The notes under the pieces were generated by a model. It had not been told where the DNA came from and did no database searches. It worked only from the letters and a program-made list of their open reading frames with translations. A program made the translations under genes and the position numbers. Below, piece by piece: positions 9,291 through 18,733 of a DNA stretch of 23,907 bases; within the stretch, counting starts at the first letter, position 1; every line of letters begins with the position of its first letter. The stretch is from Reticulitermes lucifugus (taxonomy: Eukaryota > Arthropoda > Insecta > Blattodea > Rhinotermitidae), in NCBI GenBank assembly GCA_026260175.1, contig JAKCWW010005941.1, forward strand, positions 10,194-34,100. Reading direction: 5' to 3'.

Positions 9291-10838
9291 GTGAAATCCA
9301 TAATTTCATTGACTGTGTAGTTATTTTCTACAATAGGGAAAATGGGCCAGTAAAGTGTGTAATTTCAGACCTTTCAACAAGTTCACTAGTTTTTTCATGC
9401 AGTGAAGAAACAAGCACAGTTAAAGCATAAAATGAGGGGCCATTCAACACTTCAAGTAGTTATATCACACAATAATGATCTTGATCCTCTTAAGGCTTAG
9501 AATGAGGATCCATTATTTACTTCAGTAACTTAATTTATAGAATAATGACCTGAACATAGTTTAAGCATGAAATGAGGAACCACTGGACACCTTCACTGCG
9601 TGTTTCATACAATAATGATCTGACTCCAGTTACAGCATGGAATGAGAAACCATTCAACACTTTAACTAGTTATTTCATAAAAAAATATCCCAACCTCAGT
9701 TAAAGTATAGAATGACCTGACACCATTTAGAGCTTACAATGAGGAACCATTGCAGTTTAACTAGTTATTCCATACAGTGACCAGTTATGTCATCAAATAA
9801 AAGGCTGACCTCAGTTAACATATTCACTCCCAGGAATCCTACTGGATGCTGAACAGCTGGCTCACCCATTTTACACTGCGCACTGATTTCGCAACATAAT
9901 GTTTAAATGTAATTTCCACCTAAATTACTGCAGATAGACAAATGAAAATTTCAGAGGGCACAGATTGAAAGTTCTGGTATTGTTTGCAGGTGCAATATTT
10001 TGTGTCACACATTCTTGGATGGAGTGGAATGCCACATTTTTGGAAGAACCACATTGTTCACTGATTTTTCTGTTTCTTGAGCATACTCTGCAAGGAAGCA
10101 AATCATCACCAGAATCCTTGAACAAAAGAATTTTGGCAGTGGCATCATCTTCAAAGCTCCTAAAACTAGAAAACTTTACATTCCTTGTTTGAGTTATGCA
10201 GTGCACCAGTTCCTGTCTTCACCATTTTGACTATCACTAATCACAAAGAAAGTAAATCACTCTCAAAACCAACAGGAATGTTCAAGGGAGAAGAAAATGC
10301 TTTCAAAACCTAGCTACAAGCACCATCTACTGTGGAAACTACATGGGAAAGCCCTGTACTGAGAATGCTATCTTTGTTTTTACTTGCTTGCACAAAAAAA
10401 TGTTGTTTGACTACGGTCAGATACAGGAACAAAAGGCTAGACTAATTTGGCACCAGTTACAGCATACAGTGAGGAATAACTCTTCACTTAAGCTGGTTAT
10501 TCCGCAGATAACTAATTGTTTCATAGAATAACATTCCAACTCAGTGAAAGTATGGAATGACACGACAACATGTACAGCATGCAATGAGGAACTGTTTTGC
10601 ACTTTAACTAGTTATTTTATAGAATAATGGCCCAACAGCAGCTAAAGTATAGAATGACCTGACACCAGTTACGGCATAAAATGAGGCATCATCCCACACT
10701 TTAGCTAGTTATTTCATACCATAATGTACGGACCACAGTTGAAGCATAGAATGAGAAGCCATCCTCCACTTCAAATACTGATTTCATACCATAATGACCT
10801 GACCATATTTATAACATAACCTTAGCTAACAAAAAATG
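9291..10838 (+). repeat. Left arm of a foldback-like inverted repeat, 70-bp tandem units
   Basis: Tandem units with a strict 70-bp period begin at 9291, 9361, 9431, 9501, 9571 and 9641. The landmark AATGAGGAACCATT-type box recurs each time, followed by CACTTTAACTAGTTATTTCA, then ATAATGACCTGAC, then CAGTTAAAGCAT. Later units at 10468, 10582, 10680 and 10750 include composite spacings of about 98 bp (70 plus a 27/28-bp partial unit). The array is interrupted at about 9817-10440 by a piggyBac-like insert. The same unit runs in reverse orientation on the other side of 10840-10905. Confidence 0.85.
9817..10440 (-). mobile_element. piggyBac-like transposase relic inside the left arm
   Basis: Insert in the 70-bp array. 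At its left edge the array text CTCAGTTAA is intact and continues as CATATTCACTCCC instead of the expected unit sequence, so the break lies at a TTAA. On the minus strand near 10110-10000 the sequence gives CRVCSRNRK and, after a frameshift, FFQKCGIPLHPRMCDTKYC. This resembles the Cys-rich C-terminal zinc-binding tail of piggyBac transposases (CxxC ... CxxC ... LHxxxCFxxYH). The catalytic domain is not recognised. At the right edge the array resumes near 10440 with no intact TTAA. The assignment rests on the tail motif plus TTAA. Confidence 0.5.
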
Positions 10839-10911
10839 ACCTAATCTAACCTAACCTGACCTAATGTAATGTAACCTAATGTAAGCTACCCTAATCTACA
10901 GGTTAGTTTAG
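10839..10911. repeat. Degenerate CCTAA/TTAGG core between the inverted arms
   Basis: A run of 5-bp periods read as CCTAA, TCTAA, CCTAA, CCTGA, CCTAA, TGTAA, TGTAA, CCTAA and so on. It is followed at once by the complementary GGTTAGTTTAGGTTAGGTTA. It resembles the arthropod TTAGG telomere repeat in both orientations but is too short and degenerate to be a functional telomere. It forms the loop of the inverted repeat. Confidence 0.6.
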
Positions 10912-11254
10912 GTTAGGTTATAAATGGGTTTGGGTGGTTATTGTATGAAATAATTGCAGTGTTGAATGGTTTCTCATTATATGCTTTTACTGGGGCCAGG
11001 ACACATATGAAATAACCACAGCAGTTATTACATGAAATAACTAGTTGAAGTGTGGAATTATTCTTCACTGTATTCTGTAACTGTTGCGTTATCCTGTACT
11101 TTAACTGAGGTTGACCCGTCATTCTTTAAAATAACTAGTTATTGTATGGAATAGCTAGTTAAAAGTGTAGAATGGTTCCTCATTGTAAGGTCTTAACTGA
11201 TGTCGCATCATTCTGTACTTTAACTGAGGTTGGGATGTTACTCTATGAAGTAAC
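10905..11254 (-). repeat. Right arm of the foldback-like structure, proximal part
   Basis: Reverse-complement copies of the 70-bp unit: GTATGAAATAACTAGTTGAA, then TGGTTCCTCATTGTAAG, then CTGTACTTTAACTGAGGTTG, and so on. The bases nearest the core (AGGTTAGGTTATAAATG to ATTGTATGAAATAATTGCAG) mirror the left arm at about 10782-10838 (ATTTCATACCATAATGACC to TTATAACATAACCTTAGC). The inversion is therefore precise at the core and not just a second array. Confidence 0.8.
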
Positions 11255-11256
11255 TA

Positions 11257-12290
11257 CCGTATTTAACCGAATGCAAGATGACTCTAATCTAAGATGACCC
11301 CCCAAATAAAACACGTCTCCCAAGGGAAAATGTATTTGTCCAAATGTGTGATGATCCCCCCCAAAAATAAAACTTCTGCTAAGAAAAAATATTTTACTAT
11401 TAATTTCATACGCTTAATACACAAAGTGCGTCAGATTCTATCTACCTTTACGAATTAGTGTCACTATCCCTATCTTCACAGTCAGTGCCTTCACCTTCCT
11501 CACACTCACTCCTAACATTCCCATCCTCTGCAATGCCATTCCACAGCATATCATCATCAGTCCCTCCATTGCGTTGGATATACAGCACTTCTTAAAACCC
11601 TTCACAGTCACTTCTAGTGAGATGCGCTGCCATGCTGTTATGATCCACATTGATTAAATAAAACATTTATATTTCTTGGTTTATAAACTTACTTGAAGCA
11701 GTGAAGATTCATAATTATCTCCAAACATGGTGTTAGTGGTGTTAAGAATTTTAAATACCTGTTTTCTGGATTTTTGTCTTGTGTTTGTGGTGTGATCAGT
11801 CTGAGTTCTTGGTTCTTTGTATGGGTTTTAATTTGTGGATTGGTCCAGGTTTTATTTTTGAGTCTTGTAGTTAATTTTTCAATAGCTATTTTCCTGTTAC
11901 TACCCTTGGAATAGATCTGTTCTCAGGTGCATATCTTAATAAGTTTACTGTTTCTATGGTGCCCAGTGCCTGAGAATAGCTCGATCTACGCAGTCCACCA
12001 GCTTAAGAGTTTCTTTGCCTGAAGACGGAAACAGGGCTGGCTTTCAAAACGTTGTGCTTCTTTGAAAAATTAGACGGTGGGNGGGGGGAAACACCGTTGA
12101 CTTTTAGTCATGCTCTGTTCTGTCTTTTGTCTACATATGACGATTTGGCAATGCAGACCCTGGTTTGGCTCCACATGGTCCGGTTTGGCACAGTTTGGTT
12201 TGGCACTTTATACTTGAGTCTAAGGTGACATCACATATTTAAGCTCCAAATTTAAGGAAAAAACCTCTTCTTGCATTTGAGTGAATATGG
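11257..12290 (-). mobile_element. pogo/Tigger-like DNA transposon with TA target duplication
   Basis: A 1034-bp insert with imperfect inverted ends of about 26 bp. The left starts CCGTATTTAACCGAATGCAA; the right, read inward on the minus strand, starts CCATATTCACTCAAATGCAA. It is flanked by TA on both sides (11255-11256 and 12291-12292). Removing it and one TA restores an uninterrupted 70-bp unit (GAAGTAAC-TA-GTTAAGGTGT). On the minus strand, 11650-11438 contains AWQRISLEVTVKGFKKCCIS followed by NAMEG, resembling the C-terminal end of pogo/Tigger (CENP-B-type) transposases. The catalytic core and HTH are missing. The interior near 11700-12110 is unassigned and includes the assembly N. Confidence 0.75.
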
Positions 12291-12436
12291 TAGTTAAGGT
12301 GTTGAATTGTTTCTTATTCCATGCTTTAACTGGGGTTAGATCGTTATTATATGAAATATGTGCTTATTTAAAGTGTCCACTTGTTCCTCATTCCATGCTT
12401 AAACTACATTGAGGTCATTATTCTATGAATGAAGTA
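12291..12436 (-). repeat. Right arm of the foldback-like structure, middle part
   Basis: Continuation of the reversed 70-bp units between two inserts: GTTAAGGTGTTGAATTG, TTCTTATTCCATGCTTTAAC, GGTTAGATCGTTATTATATG, then another unit up to ATTCTATGAATGAAG, where the mariner starts. Confidence 0.8.
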
Positions 12437-13127
12437 TGAGACGTGTCCAGAAATAAGAACCCATCACAAATAGCAGCCACGCAGGTAATGCCTGCACTTC
12501 ATGTGCAGGTTGGTCATCTTCTGTATGTCAAGGGGAACACGTGTATTTCATAGTACAGTGTCATATTTTTCCCTCATTCACTGTAGTCATTAAAGACGAA
12601 TATGAAAATTTAAAATTCTTCTGCCTGTGAAGTGTGGTCAGTAATACTATTTTTAATTGCCAAACATGTTTGTCCAATGGAAGTTCACAGGCATATTGTT
12701 GAAGTGTATGCTGAAGGTGCAATGAACGAAGGGAATGTGAGGAAATGGTGTCAGATGTTCAAAGAAGGCAGGACTGAGGTGCATGACAAGGAATGAAGTG
12801 GGTGCGTGAATAGTTCAAGTGGGAAATTTTCAGTTATCCTCCATATAGTCCCAGCCTTGCACCAAGTGATTATTACTTGTTTCTCCACCTCGAGAAATTT
12901 GTGGCTGGCCAAAGTCTGAGGAGTGGCCAAGAGACAAAAAGACATGCAGATCTGGCTGAAAGTCTTGGTGGCAACCTTTTTCAATGAAGACTTACAAAAG
13001 CTGGTTCCACAATATGACAAGTGTCTTAATTTATTTGATGACTATGTGGAGAAGTAGTTTCATGTAGGTACAAGCATGTTGGAATAAGGTTTTTTTTTTA
13101 AATTATTTAAACACTTTCTGGATGTGC
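12437..13127 (+). mobile_element. Internally deleted mariner with TA ends
   Basis: Insert of about 690 bp in the right arm, flanked by TA (12435-12436, 13128-13129). The ends are imperfect inverted repeats: TGAGACGTGTCCAGAAATAA on the left and, inward from the right, GCACATCCAGAAAGTG. The plus strand encodes VHRQIVEVYAEGAMNEGNVR and KWCQMFKEGRTEVHDKE near 12683-12795, the mariner helix-turn-helix region. It then jumps to PPYSPSLAPSDYYLFLHLEK near 12840-12890, which is the block with the third catalytic Asp. The first two catalytic Asp blocks have been deleted. The tail is frameshifted near 12970. This is a different mariner lineage from the one at 206-1345. Confidence 0.8.
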
Positions 13128-13195
13128 TATTCTGTACTCTTAACAGAATGTGGTTCATTGTTCTATAAAATAACTAGTTTAAGTTCACTGTTTAA
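13128..13195 (-). repeat. Right arm of the foldback-like structure, distal part
   Basis: The last recognisable reversed 70-bp unit: ATTCTGTACTCTTAACAGAA, then TTCATTGTTCTATAAAATAA and CTAGTTTAAG. The array stops here and no further units are visible to the right. Confidence 0.7.
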
Positions 13196-13570
13196 AACAC
13201 CAATGAAATGCTCTTCACTTTCACTTTTATTATGTATTAATCAACACCTACATATGTTTCGGTCTTATTTAAGACCATCTTCAGGGGGTTCAAAAACTAC
13301 GTTCATTCCACATCCAATGTTGCGTCTGCCATTATACTTGTGCAGTCTCTTTGTATGTAAGTTACAGTCACTTACAAGATCAGAATTTAAAACGTGTATA
13401 AAATATAAAATCCTTAAAAATTTATCAAAATTCACGAATTGCTTTCAGATCTTTTGTTACTGTTATTGCCACTCTACATTGTTCTGGAGTAGATGGAGCA
13501 TTATTAAATAGCGTAATGAATCTTTAGTTATTATTTATTTGTAACAAAAATAAGTGTGACTTGAATGTCG
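13196..13570. other. Intron sequence with a small hairpin motif
   Basis: No gene recognised. A hairpin, GGTCTTATTTAAGACC (13261-13276), lies in the string TGTTTCGGTCTTATTTAAGA and is followed by CCATCTTCAGG. From memory, a motif of this form recurs in arthropod interspersed repeats. A related CTGAAGACGGAAAC occurs in the other orientation near 12020. The family is not identified. Confidence 0.35.
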
Positions 13571-13571
13571 T

Positions 13572-13832
13572 ATGAGTATATACGAGTAGCTCAGGTGGCA
13601 GATGGGATGTTTCTGTTTGCCATTAGATCCAAATCAGTCCTGAGCCCTACGCAGCCTCCTATCCAGTTGGTATCAGGAGACGTTTTCCTAGGAGTAAAGT
13701 GGTCGGTATTTGAAGCTGACCATCTCCATCTAAGTCTGAGGTTAGGGATGTATGAAAGTGTATCTCCACTCCGCTGTGTGTCTTTCTGACAGTGTTTTTA
13801 CTTGAGCACTGGGGCAGCTTTACTGTTTGTGT
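13572..13832 (+). mobile_element. tRNA-derived SINE
   Basis: A tRNA-like head, GAGTAGCTCAGGTGGCAGA (about 13582-13600), fits the RNA polymerase III A box. A degraded B box, AGATCCAAATC, follows about 25 bp later. The body TAAAGTGGTCGG, then GAAGCTGACCATC, and the tail GGGGCAGCTTTACTG match block by block with the body and tail of the SINE at 18363. The two therefore share a 3' body but have different tRNA heads. It is an old, diverged copy; a functional tRNA is excluded because the cloverleaf pairing is not kept. Confidence 0.55.
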
Positions 13833-13878
13833 AAGTTTACTAGTCAACAAGTTTTTTCTTTCATGTGTTTCCCTACAG

Positions 13879-13986
13879 GATTACATTCATGAGCGTAATG
13901 TTCAGTGGACAAAGAAGAAAAAAAAGAACCTTAATCAAACTGAGGAGTGGAGAAGAGAGGATGAAACAGGATGTGTAGATGAACAT
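13879..13986 (+). CDS. TDRD12-like gene: basic/acidic linker exon
   Basis: Internal exon of 108 bp, exactly 36 codons in phase 0. The acceptor is TTTCATGTGTTTCCCTACAG and the donor is a consensus CAT|GTAAGT. Only one of the three frames is open. The peptide starts DYIHERNVQWTKKKKKNLNQ and ends with an acidic DETGCVDEH. The Lys run could be a nuclear-localisation-like patch, but no domain is recognised. Both splice sites are among the best in the window, and the phase fits the 8895-9040 and 19020-19930 exons on either side. It most likely extends the disordered linker after the Tudor domain. Confidence 0.7.
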
Positions 13987-14006
13987 GTAAGTTCCAACTG
14001 TGAGTG

Positions 14007-14345
14007 AATTGCATGTTCTGGTGTGGTGAAGTGCTAGCCTGCTTGACACCATCTGTTTTCCCACATTCCTTCCCAAGTCCATGCCTTTGACAGAAGCAAA
14101 ACATTCTGAATGTGGGGCATAACATCATCACTCATGGTCCACCTGGCTGCAGATTACCTCTGCTGGACAGCATCTTTGTCATTATCCTTGCTATCAGAAG
14201 TAAAAAGAATCCCATCTCATTAGGTGGGCAGAGGTAATGTAACTGGATTCTGTAAAAACATTTTGAACTTAGTGTGATAGAAATATTTCTTGAGAAACAT
14301 ACTTCAATTATATTACTGTGGTTCTTTCCTCTTGCTTCTGAAAAA
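14007..14345 (+). other. Intron sequence, unassigned
   Basis: No frame or RNA gene that I can support. It ends just before a TACAGGGCATCCAAAAACT string at 14350, which resembles Tc1/mariner-type terminal repeats, although no matching partner end was found nearby. Confidence 0.4.
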
Positions 14346-14359
14346 AATACAGGGCATCC

Positions 14360-14640
14360 AAAAACTGCCATCCTAGTCTATGCTACTTTTTAAGGTTCTT
14401 CCATTTCTTTGCTTTCTCTAAGAACTCTCTTTTGAATTGTTCTTTGCCCAGCTATTCTTGGTCTTGTAATTATGTTCCTGTAAGTATTCCAGTTCAACTG
14501 CATCCCATTTTGCTGATCCTTTTTCTTATCACATGTCCCACTCATTTCCATTTTCTTTTTTGAATTCTTACTGTAATTTATTCCTGTCCTTTTTTGTTCC
14601 AAGTGATCGTATTAGCCATCGTTTAGAATTCTTCTGATAT
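14360..14640 (-). pseudogene. Probable non-LTR reverse-transcriptase C-terminal fragment
   Basis: On the minus strand, 14550-14390 reads in shifting frames as KRKWKWVGHVIRK, then GMQLNWNTYR, and finally FLEKAKKWKNL. This matches the end of endonuclease/RT ORFs of the RTE-like type (KWxWxGHVxR ... LEW ... AQDRxKWKxL). The middle GRPxxRW block is not clear. It is a short, decayed, 5'-truncated piece with several frame changes. Confidence 0.4.
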
Positions 14641-15769
14641 AGTGGTTTACAATTGTCTGTACTTTATGACAAACAGTTTGATGTATCTTTCATATTTCAT
14701 GGTTGCATAAAGGGAGTGGGTTGAGTGCTGAGCACTGCTCGTTATAACATAAACATCACACCTCGTGCAGTGCTGAGTTCTGTTTGCATACTGCATGCTC
14801 AGACTTGTGCTACTGTCTGTCAGAGACATGTGAAGAAAATTTAATCTGCCTGTGTTGTTCTTATAGGTAAGGAAGCTGGCTTTCAGATTACATGTAACAC
14901 AGTTTCCTGAAATTTATTCTTTATCATTTCCCTGACCTTGAAGTGTGGATTGATTTATTTGGATTATGGGCTTCATGTGTATGTAACCAACTTTGTTCTT
15001 TTTTGTAGGTACTTCAATTAGTATGTTACATCTTGTGTGGTAGTGGCTTTTATGAACTTCATGAGGTTGTGCTCAACATAGCCAGCTGAAGTGCTGTAAT
15101 TTGTTAGAGGAAATGTATAACTAATATAGAGGTGATAGTCTGTAGAATATAAAAGTCAGTTATTTTTCCATCGTCTGATTTTGTTTTATTAATATTTATA
15201 ATGGTATTTGAAGTTCTATAAGGCACTTGTGAACAGTGCATGATTTGTGCTCACATCTTCTTGTTTATCTGAAACTTCTTGTAGATTCTAATACTGTGAA
15301 TAGATGCTGTGTTCTTTCTTCGCTCTGTATGTATGTGTATGTGTTTATTTATTGGGAGAGGTACAGTATTTTGCTGTGCAGACAAGTAGGAATTTTGGTA
15401 CGTAAACTTGACCTCAAGTGGCAAGAATGGTTTGGGGTCCATTGGTATTTCAGGCATATTATTGCACCTCCCTGTGCAGACAGACAGGAGTGTCAGTTAC
15501 CATAAAGAACATGTATGTGAAAATAAAGAACAGTAACAATTTAGTAAAAAATTATAAAACTTAAGAGTCATGTACTGATACACGTGTGAAGTTACAGTCG
15601 GTCATGCTTTGTCCCAGTTGATGACTCGCTACCCCATTGTAACAAAATTAGATAAACCAAACAAAACCTGCTTGGTATTGTGGGCTAATCATTATTCAAT
15701 ACCAAATAACTTACTCAACTACAATACCAGGGCAGGTACTTTGACCTGATCTCTCCCTGATCTGAAACA
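14641..15769 (+). other. Intron sequence, unassigned
   Basis: About 1.1 kb of AT-rich intron. The small open frames here show no recognisable motif and no paired splice sites that would fit the phase-0 junction between the flanking exons. No member of the repeat families described elsewhere in the window is evident. Confidence 0.45.
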
Positions 15770-15931
15770 CAATTTAGAATTTGAGCTGAGAGACATTTTT
15801 GATAGGTCTGTCTAGGTTAAGGTATCAAGGCAGAGTGACATTCAGGAGTTCAATTTAGAATTTGAGCTGAGAGACATTTTTGATAGGTCTGTCTAGGTTA
15901 AGGTATCAAGGCAGAGTGACATTCAGGAGTT
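15770..15931 (+). repeat. Exact 81-bp tandem duplication
   Basis: Two copies (15770-15850 and 15851-15931) begin CAATTTAGAATTTGAGC and end GACATTCAGGAGTT. They are identical at every base I compared. Such identity in fast-evolving intron sequence points to a recent duplication or an assembly artefact. No coding role is visible. Confidence 0.95.
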
Positions 15932-16969
15932 CAGGGGAAAAATTTCAACGGCTGAGGGAGGATAGGAGGAGGTGGAGATAGGTGCACAGTGCAGTTTTTT
16001 CACTCTGTGGGCTACAAGTAGTGCCAAAACTTAGTCAACACAGCACATTATAAAGTGATGAATTTGTGGAACAACTAGCAAATACTGTCAGACACATACG
16101 AAAGCAGTCATGCCAATTCATACCTGTTATAACTTGTAGATGGATAATAATTATAATCCTCCAACTTTGGCTAAATTTCTGCTTGTGTAACACAACTGTG
16201 TGGGGACCATCAAAATATACTCGTACAAGAGGGAAGTGTTAAAGAAATTTAAAGAACAAAGCTGCAGGAGGGCAAGGTTATCATTGTGCAGCACAGTGGT
16301 CCTGTTATCGTCTTCAAGTGGCGTGTTGAAAATCACATGACAGTGGCGGTCTTTGCATGGGAATATTGTTTGTTTGAGACGCAAGGTATGGCTAGTTAAA
16401 GTTCTCTATTTTCATTTAAATTGGCAGTTAAAGTTTACTTAGAAGTAATTCTAATCATTTATTTTCTGATCCAATATTATCGTTTACGTTTCTTGTCATA
16501 ATAACCACTGCAGTTTTCTTTACTTTATTGTAACAATCCTGGAAACCAGCATGAAATGCTTGTTTGTGTTCCATTACAGCTTCTTCAGTAGGGGGATAAT
16601 ATTGGGACAGTGTTTAACACATCTCACATCATTTTGAACTTTTCAGTAATTATCCTCTGCAATAATATAAACTATTCTACTAAACATTGATTTCTTTCTT
16701 CAGTTATCAAAGTTCCAGCACTTTCCGAATACTCATCATACTCATTAGCTCGTCCAGGGGTAAAGAAAATTTATGTGTATTCTCATCTATTATTAATTCT
16801 CCCAGGCAAGTTCATTGGACTTTATTTAATCCCAGAATTTCAGTCCCGTAGTTCGTTATTTCATTTGAAACTTGTTTCAGATTTTATACTTCAGTAGTGT
16901 CTTTAAATTGCAATGTGAATTGTCAACAACACAGAATCTGCCTAGCTCTTTGCTTTGTTTGTCTGATAT
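15932..16969 (+). other. Intron sequence, unassigned
   Basis: About 1 kb with no recognisable coding, RNA or repeat feature. It ends at the TTAA of the third MITE copy. Confidence 0.45.
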
Positions 16970-17213
16970 TTAACCTTTAAATGATGGGGTTGGTATTTAA
17001 ATTTCAGCTCATGCTTTATGAACACTGTATTATAGGAACACAAAAGGTTAAAATTATGAAATCAACAGTATTTTGTGGACAATAAAACATAGATTATGTA
17101 GCATGTCTTAAAAATGCAGTAAACATCCTTGTTGCCTGAATATATGAAATTAATTTTTAGGGGTGTTTTTTTACATGAATTTGCTGTGCAAAGACAGGTT
17201 GTTTAAAGGTTAA
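16970..17213 (-). mobile_element. TTAA-flanked MITE, copy 3 (inverted)
   Basis: Third copy, in opposite orientation to copies 1 and 2. On the plus strand it starts TTAACCTTTAAATGATGGGG and ends TTGTTTAAAGGTTAA. Shared blocks include AAAATTATGAAAT, TTTTGTGGA and CCTTGTTGCCT, the last found also in copy 1 as AGGCAACAAGG. TTAA is present at both ends. Confidence 0.8.
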
Positions 17214-18362
17214 GTTCAAGATGTGCAAGGTATTGATCTGCATTTGGTTCTGGTGCTGGAAGTGCCTCTGTAGCCTCCAGATAAGCTGGCAGCTTCCTTG
17301 GTATCTTTCTTCCCCTTTGATATTATCCACACCAGTGACCCTGCTAGGAGCCAAGGCTCCAATTAACGTTGCTCTTGGCTTCATGTGTGTAATCCTTCCA
17401 CCATGTCAAGGCAGCAGTACCATGTGAGTGATGTCAGTTACCTGATTATCTTTATCCACGCATGTTTTCACAAGGTGTCGTATCTTATGACAGCCTTCTG
17501 TAGCAACCTAGGAGTGTGTGAAGAAAAACTCGGGATAGCATGACAAGGAAAGGGTTCATTACCAGCACTACCATCATTATCTTCTTGTACCCTAACTGTA
17601 ATTTAACCACGCCACGTCTGGGCATATGAAATAGTATTAAAACCATCATCATGTTCTTAAACAATAAATTAAAATGCTAAAATTAGTTATACTACCTAAT
17701 AATACCCAAAATTAAGTGAATGCTGCAAGATGTCAAGACAAGCCCAAATAGTTGTTTTGTACAAAAATATTTATTAATTCACTATACAAATTACTATGAA
17801 TAGAATAAAAAATAAATAAAACAAGATTTTGCAAGAACTGCCAAATATGAAATTCTTACATTACTGTTATCTTCTTGAACATGACCCTCCCAGCAAACTG
17901 TATTATTTATTTTGTCCGTGATTGTGCCCAGATTCCAACTTGTTACTTTATTACATCAATTTCAATATCCAAACTTGTAAATTATCTATAAATGTTCCAG
18001 TAAACTTTAGTAATGATTTCTGGTTATCTTTGCCATATTAAGTGCCAAAATCATCTTATGTGGCATATTTGTCTGACCTCCCTGTCACCAAAAACTTGTC
18101 AGACCAGGCCTTGAAGGTTTTCTTATCTGGCTTATCACATCTGTGAACTCAGTAAAAGTTTCTTTGCACTGTAATGATAGACTTCATTTTTACATACCAC
18201 ACAACAGTCCACACTTAACTGCTTAAAAGGTGCCATTTTTCATGTAGTGAATGCAGTACTATGCAACAGACAGAGCCACAACTTCAGTTATGCAGTGAAG
18301 TTCTTTGAGTTTCTATTTCTGATGCCACACTGTATTTTATTTAGCTCTTACACTTTCACCAC
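17214..18362 (+). other. Intron sequence, unassigned
   Basis: About 1.15 kb of intron. No gene, RNA or repeat family recognised. A small plus-strand frame at 17221-17427 has no supporting splice sites or motif. Confidence 0.45.
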
Positions 18363-18677
18363 AGGGGGCACACGGTGGTGCAGTTGGTTGAGGCACTGCG
18401 CTAGAAGCGGGAAGATTGGCGGTTCAATTCCCAATGGTGTCATTGGAATCTTTTATTGACATAAGCTTTCCGGCCGCACTATAGCCCTGGAGTCAACTCA
18501 GCCTCTAACAGAAATGAGTACCAGGAATATTTCCTGGGGGATAAAGGCGGCCAGTGTGTAGGGCTGACAAACTTACCACTTCATGTGCCGATTGTCTTGA
18601 TATCTGGGATCCTCAACCTCCTGGAAGCCCCAGGGCCTGTCCAGTCTTGTACAGGGTTGCTTTACTTTTTACTTTAT
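18363..18677 (+). mobile_element. tRNA-derived SINE with (TTTAC)-type tail
   Basis: The tRNA-like head has an A box TGGTGCAGTTGG at 18376-18387 and a B box GGTTCAATTCC at 18421-18431, 33 bp after the end of the A box, as in polymerase III promoters. A body of about 230 bp follows, with GGCGGCCAGTGTGTAGGGCT and CCAGGGCCTGT. The 3' end is GTTGCTTTACTTTTTACTTT, a short TTTAC-like tandem tail. Total length is about 315 bp. The body and tail resemble the SINE at 13572. The head does not fold as a complete tRNA, so this is a retroposon and not a tRNA gene. Confidence 0.8.
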
Positions 18678-18733
18678 CCACAGTGATTATCTGATATTGG
18701 GAAAGCTTGACAGAGTATAATGTGAGATTTGGG

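Noticed and set aside
10839-10925. Functional telomere or chromosome end
   Set aside because: Too short and degenerate, both orientations are present, and ordinary sequence continues on both sides.
9291-11254. CRISPR-like regular repeats
   Set aside because: The 70-bp units are contiguous with no unique spacers, diverge from each other, occur in both orientations and lie in a eukaryotic intron.
18376-18431. tRNA gene suggested by adjacent A and B boxes
   Set aside because: The stems do not pair as a full cloverleaf, and the unit continues into a SINE body with a short tandem tail. The same reasoning applies at 13582 and 20223.
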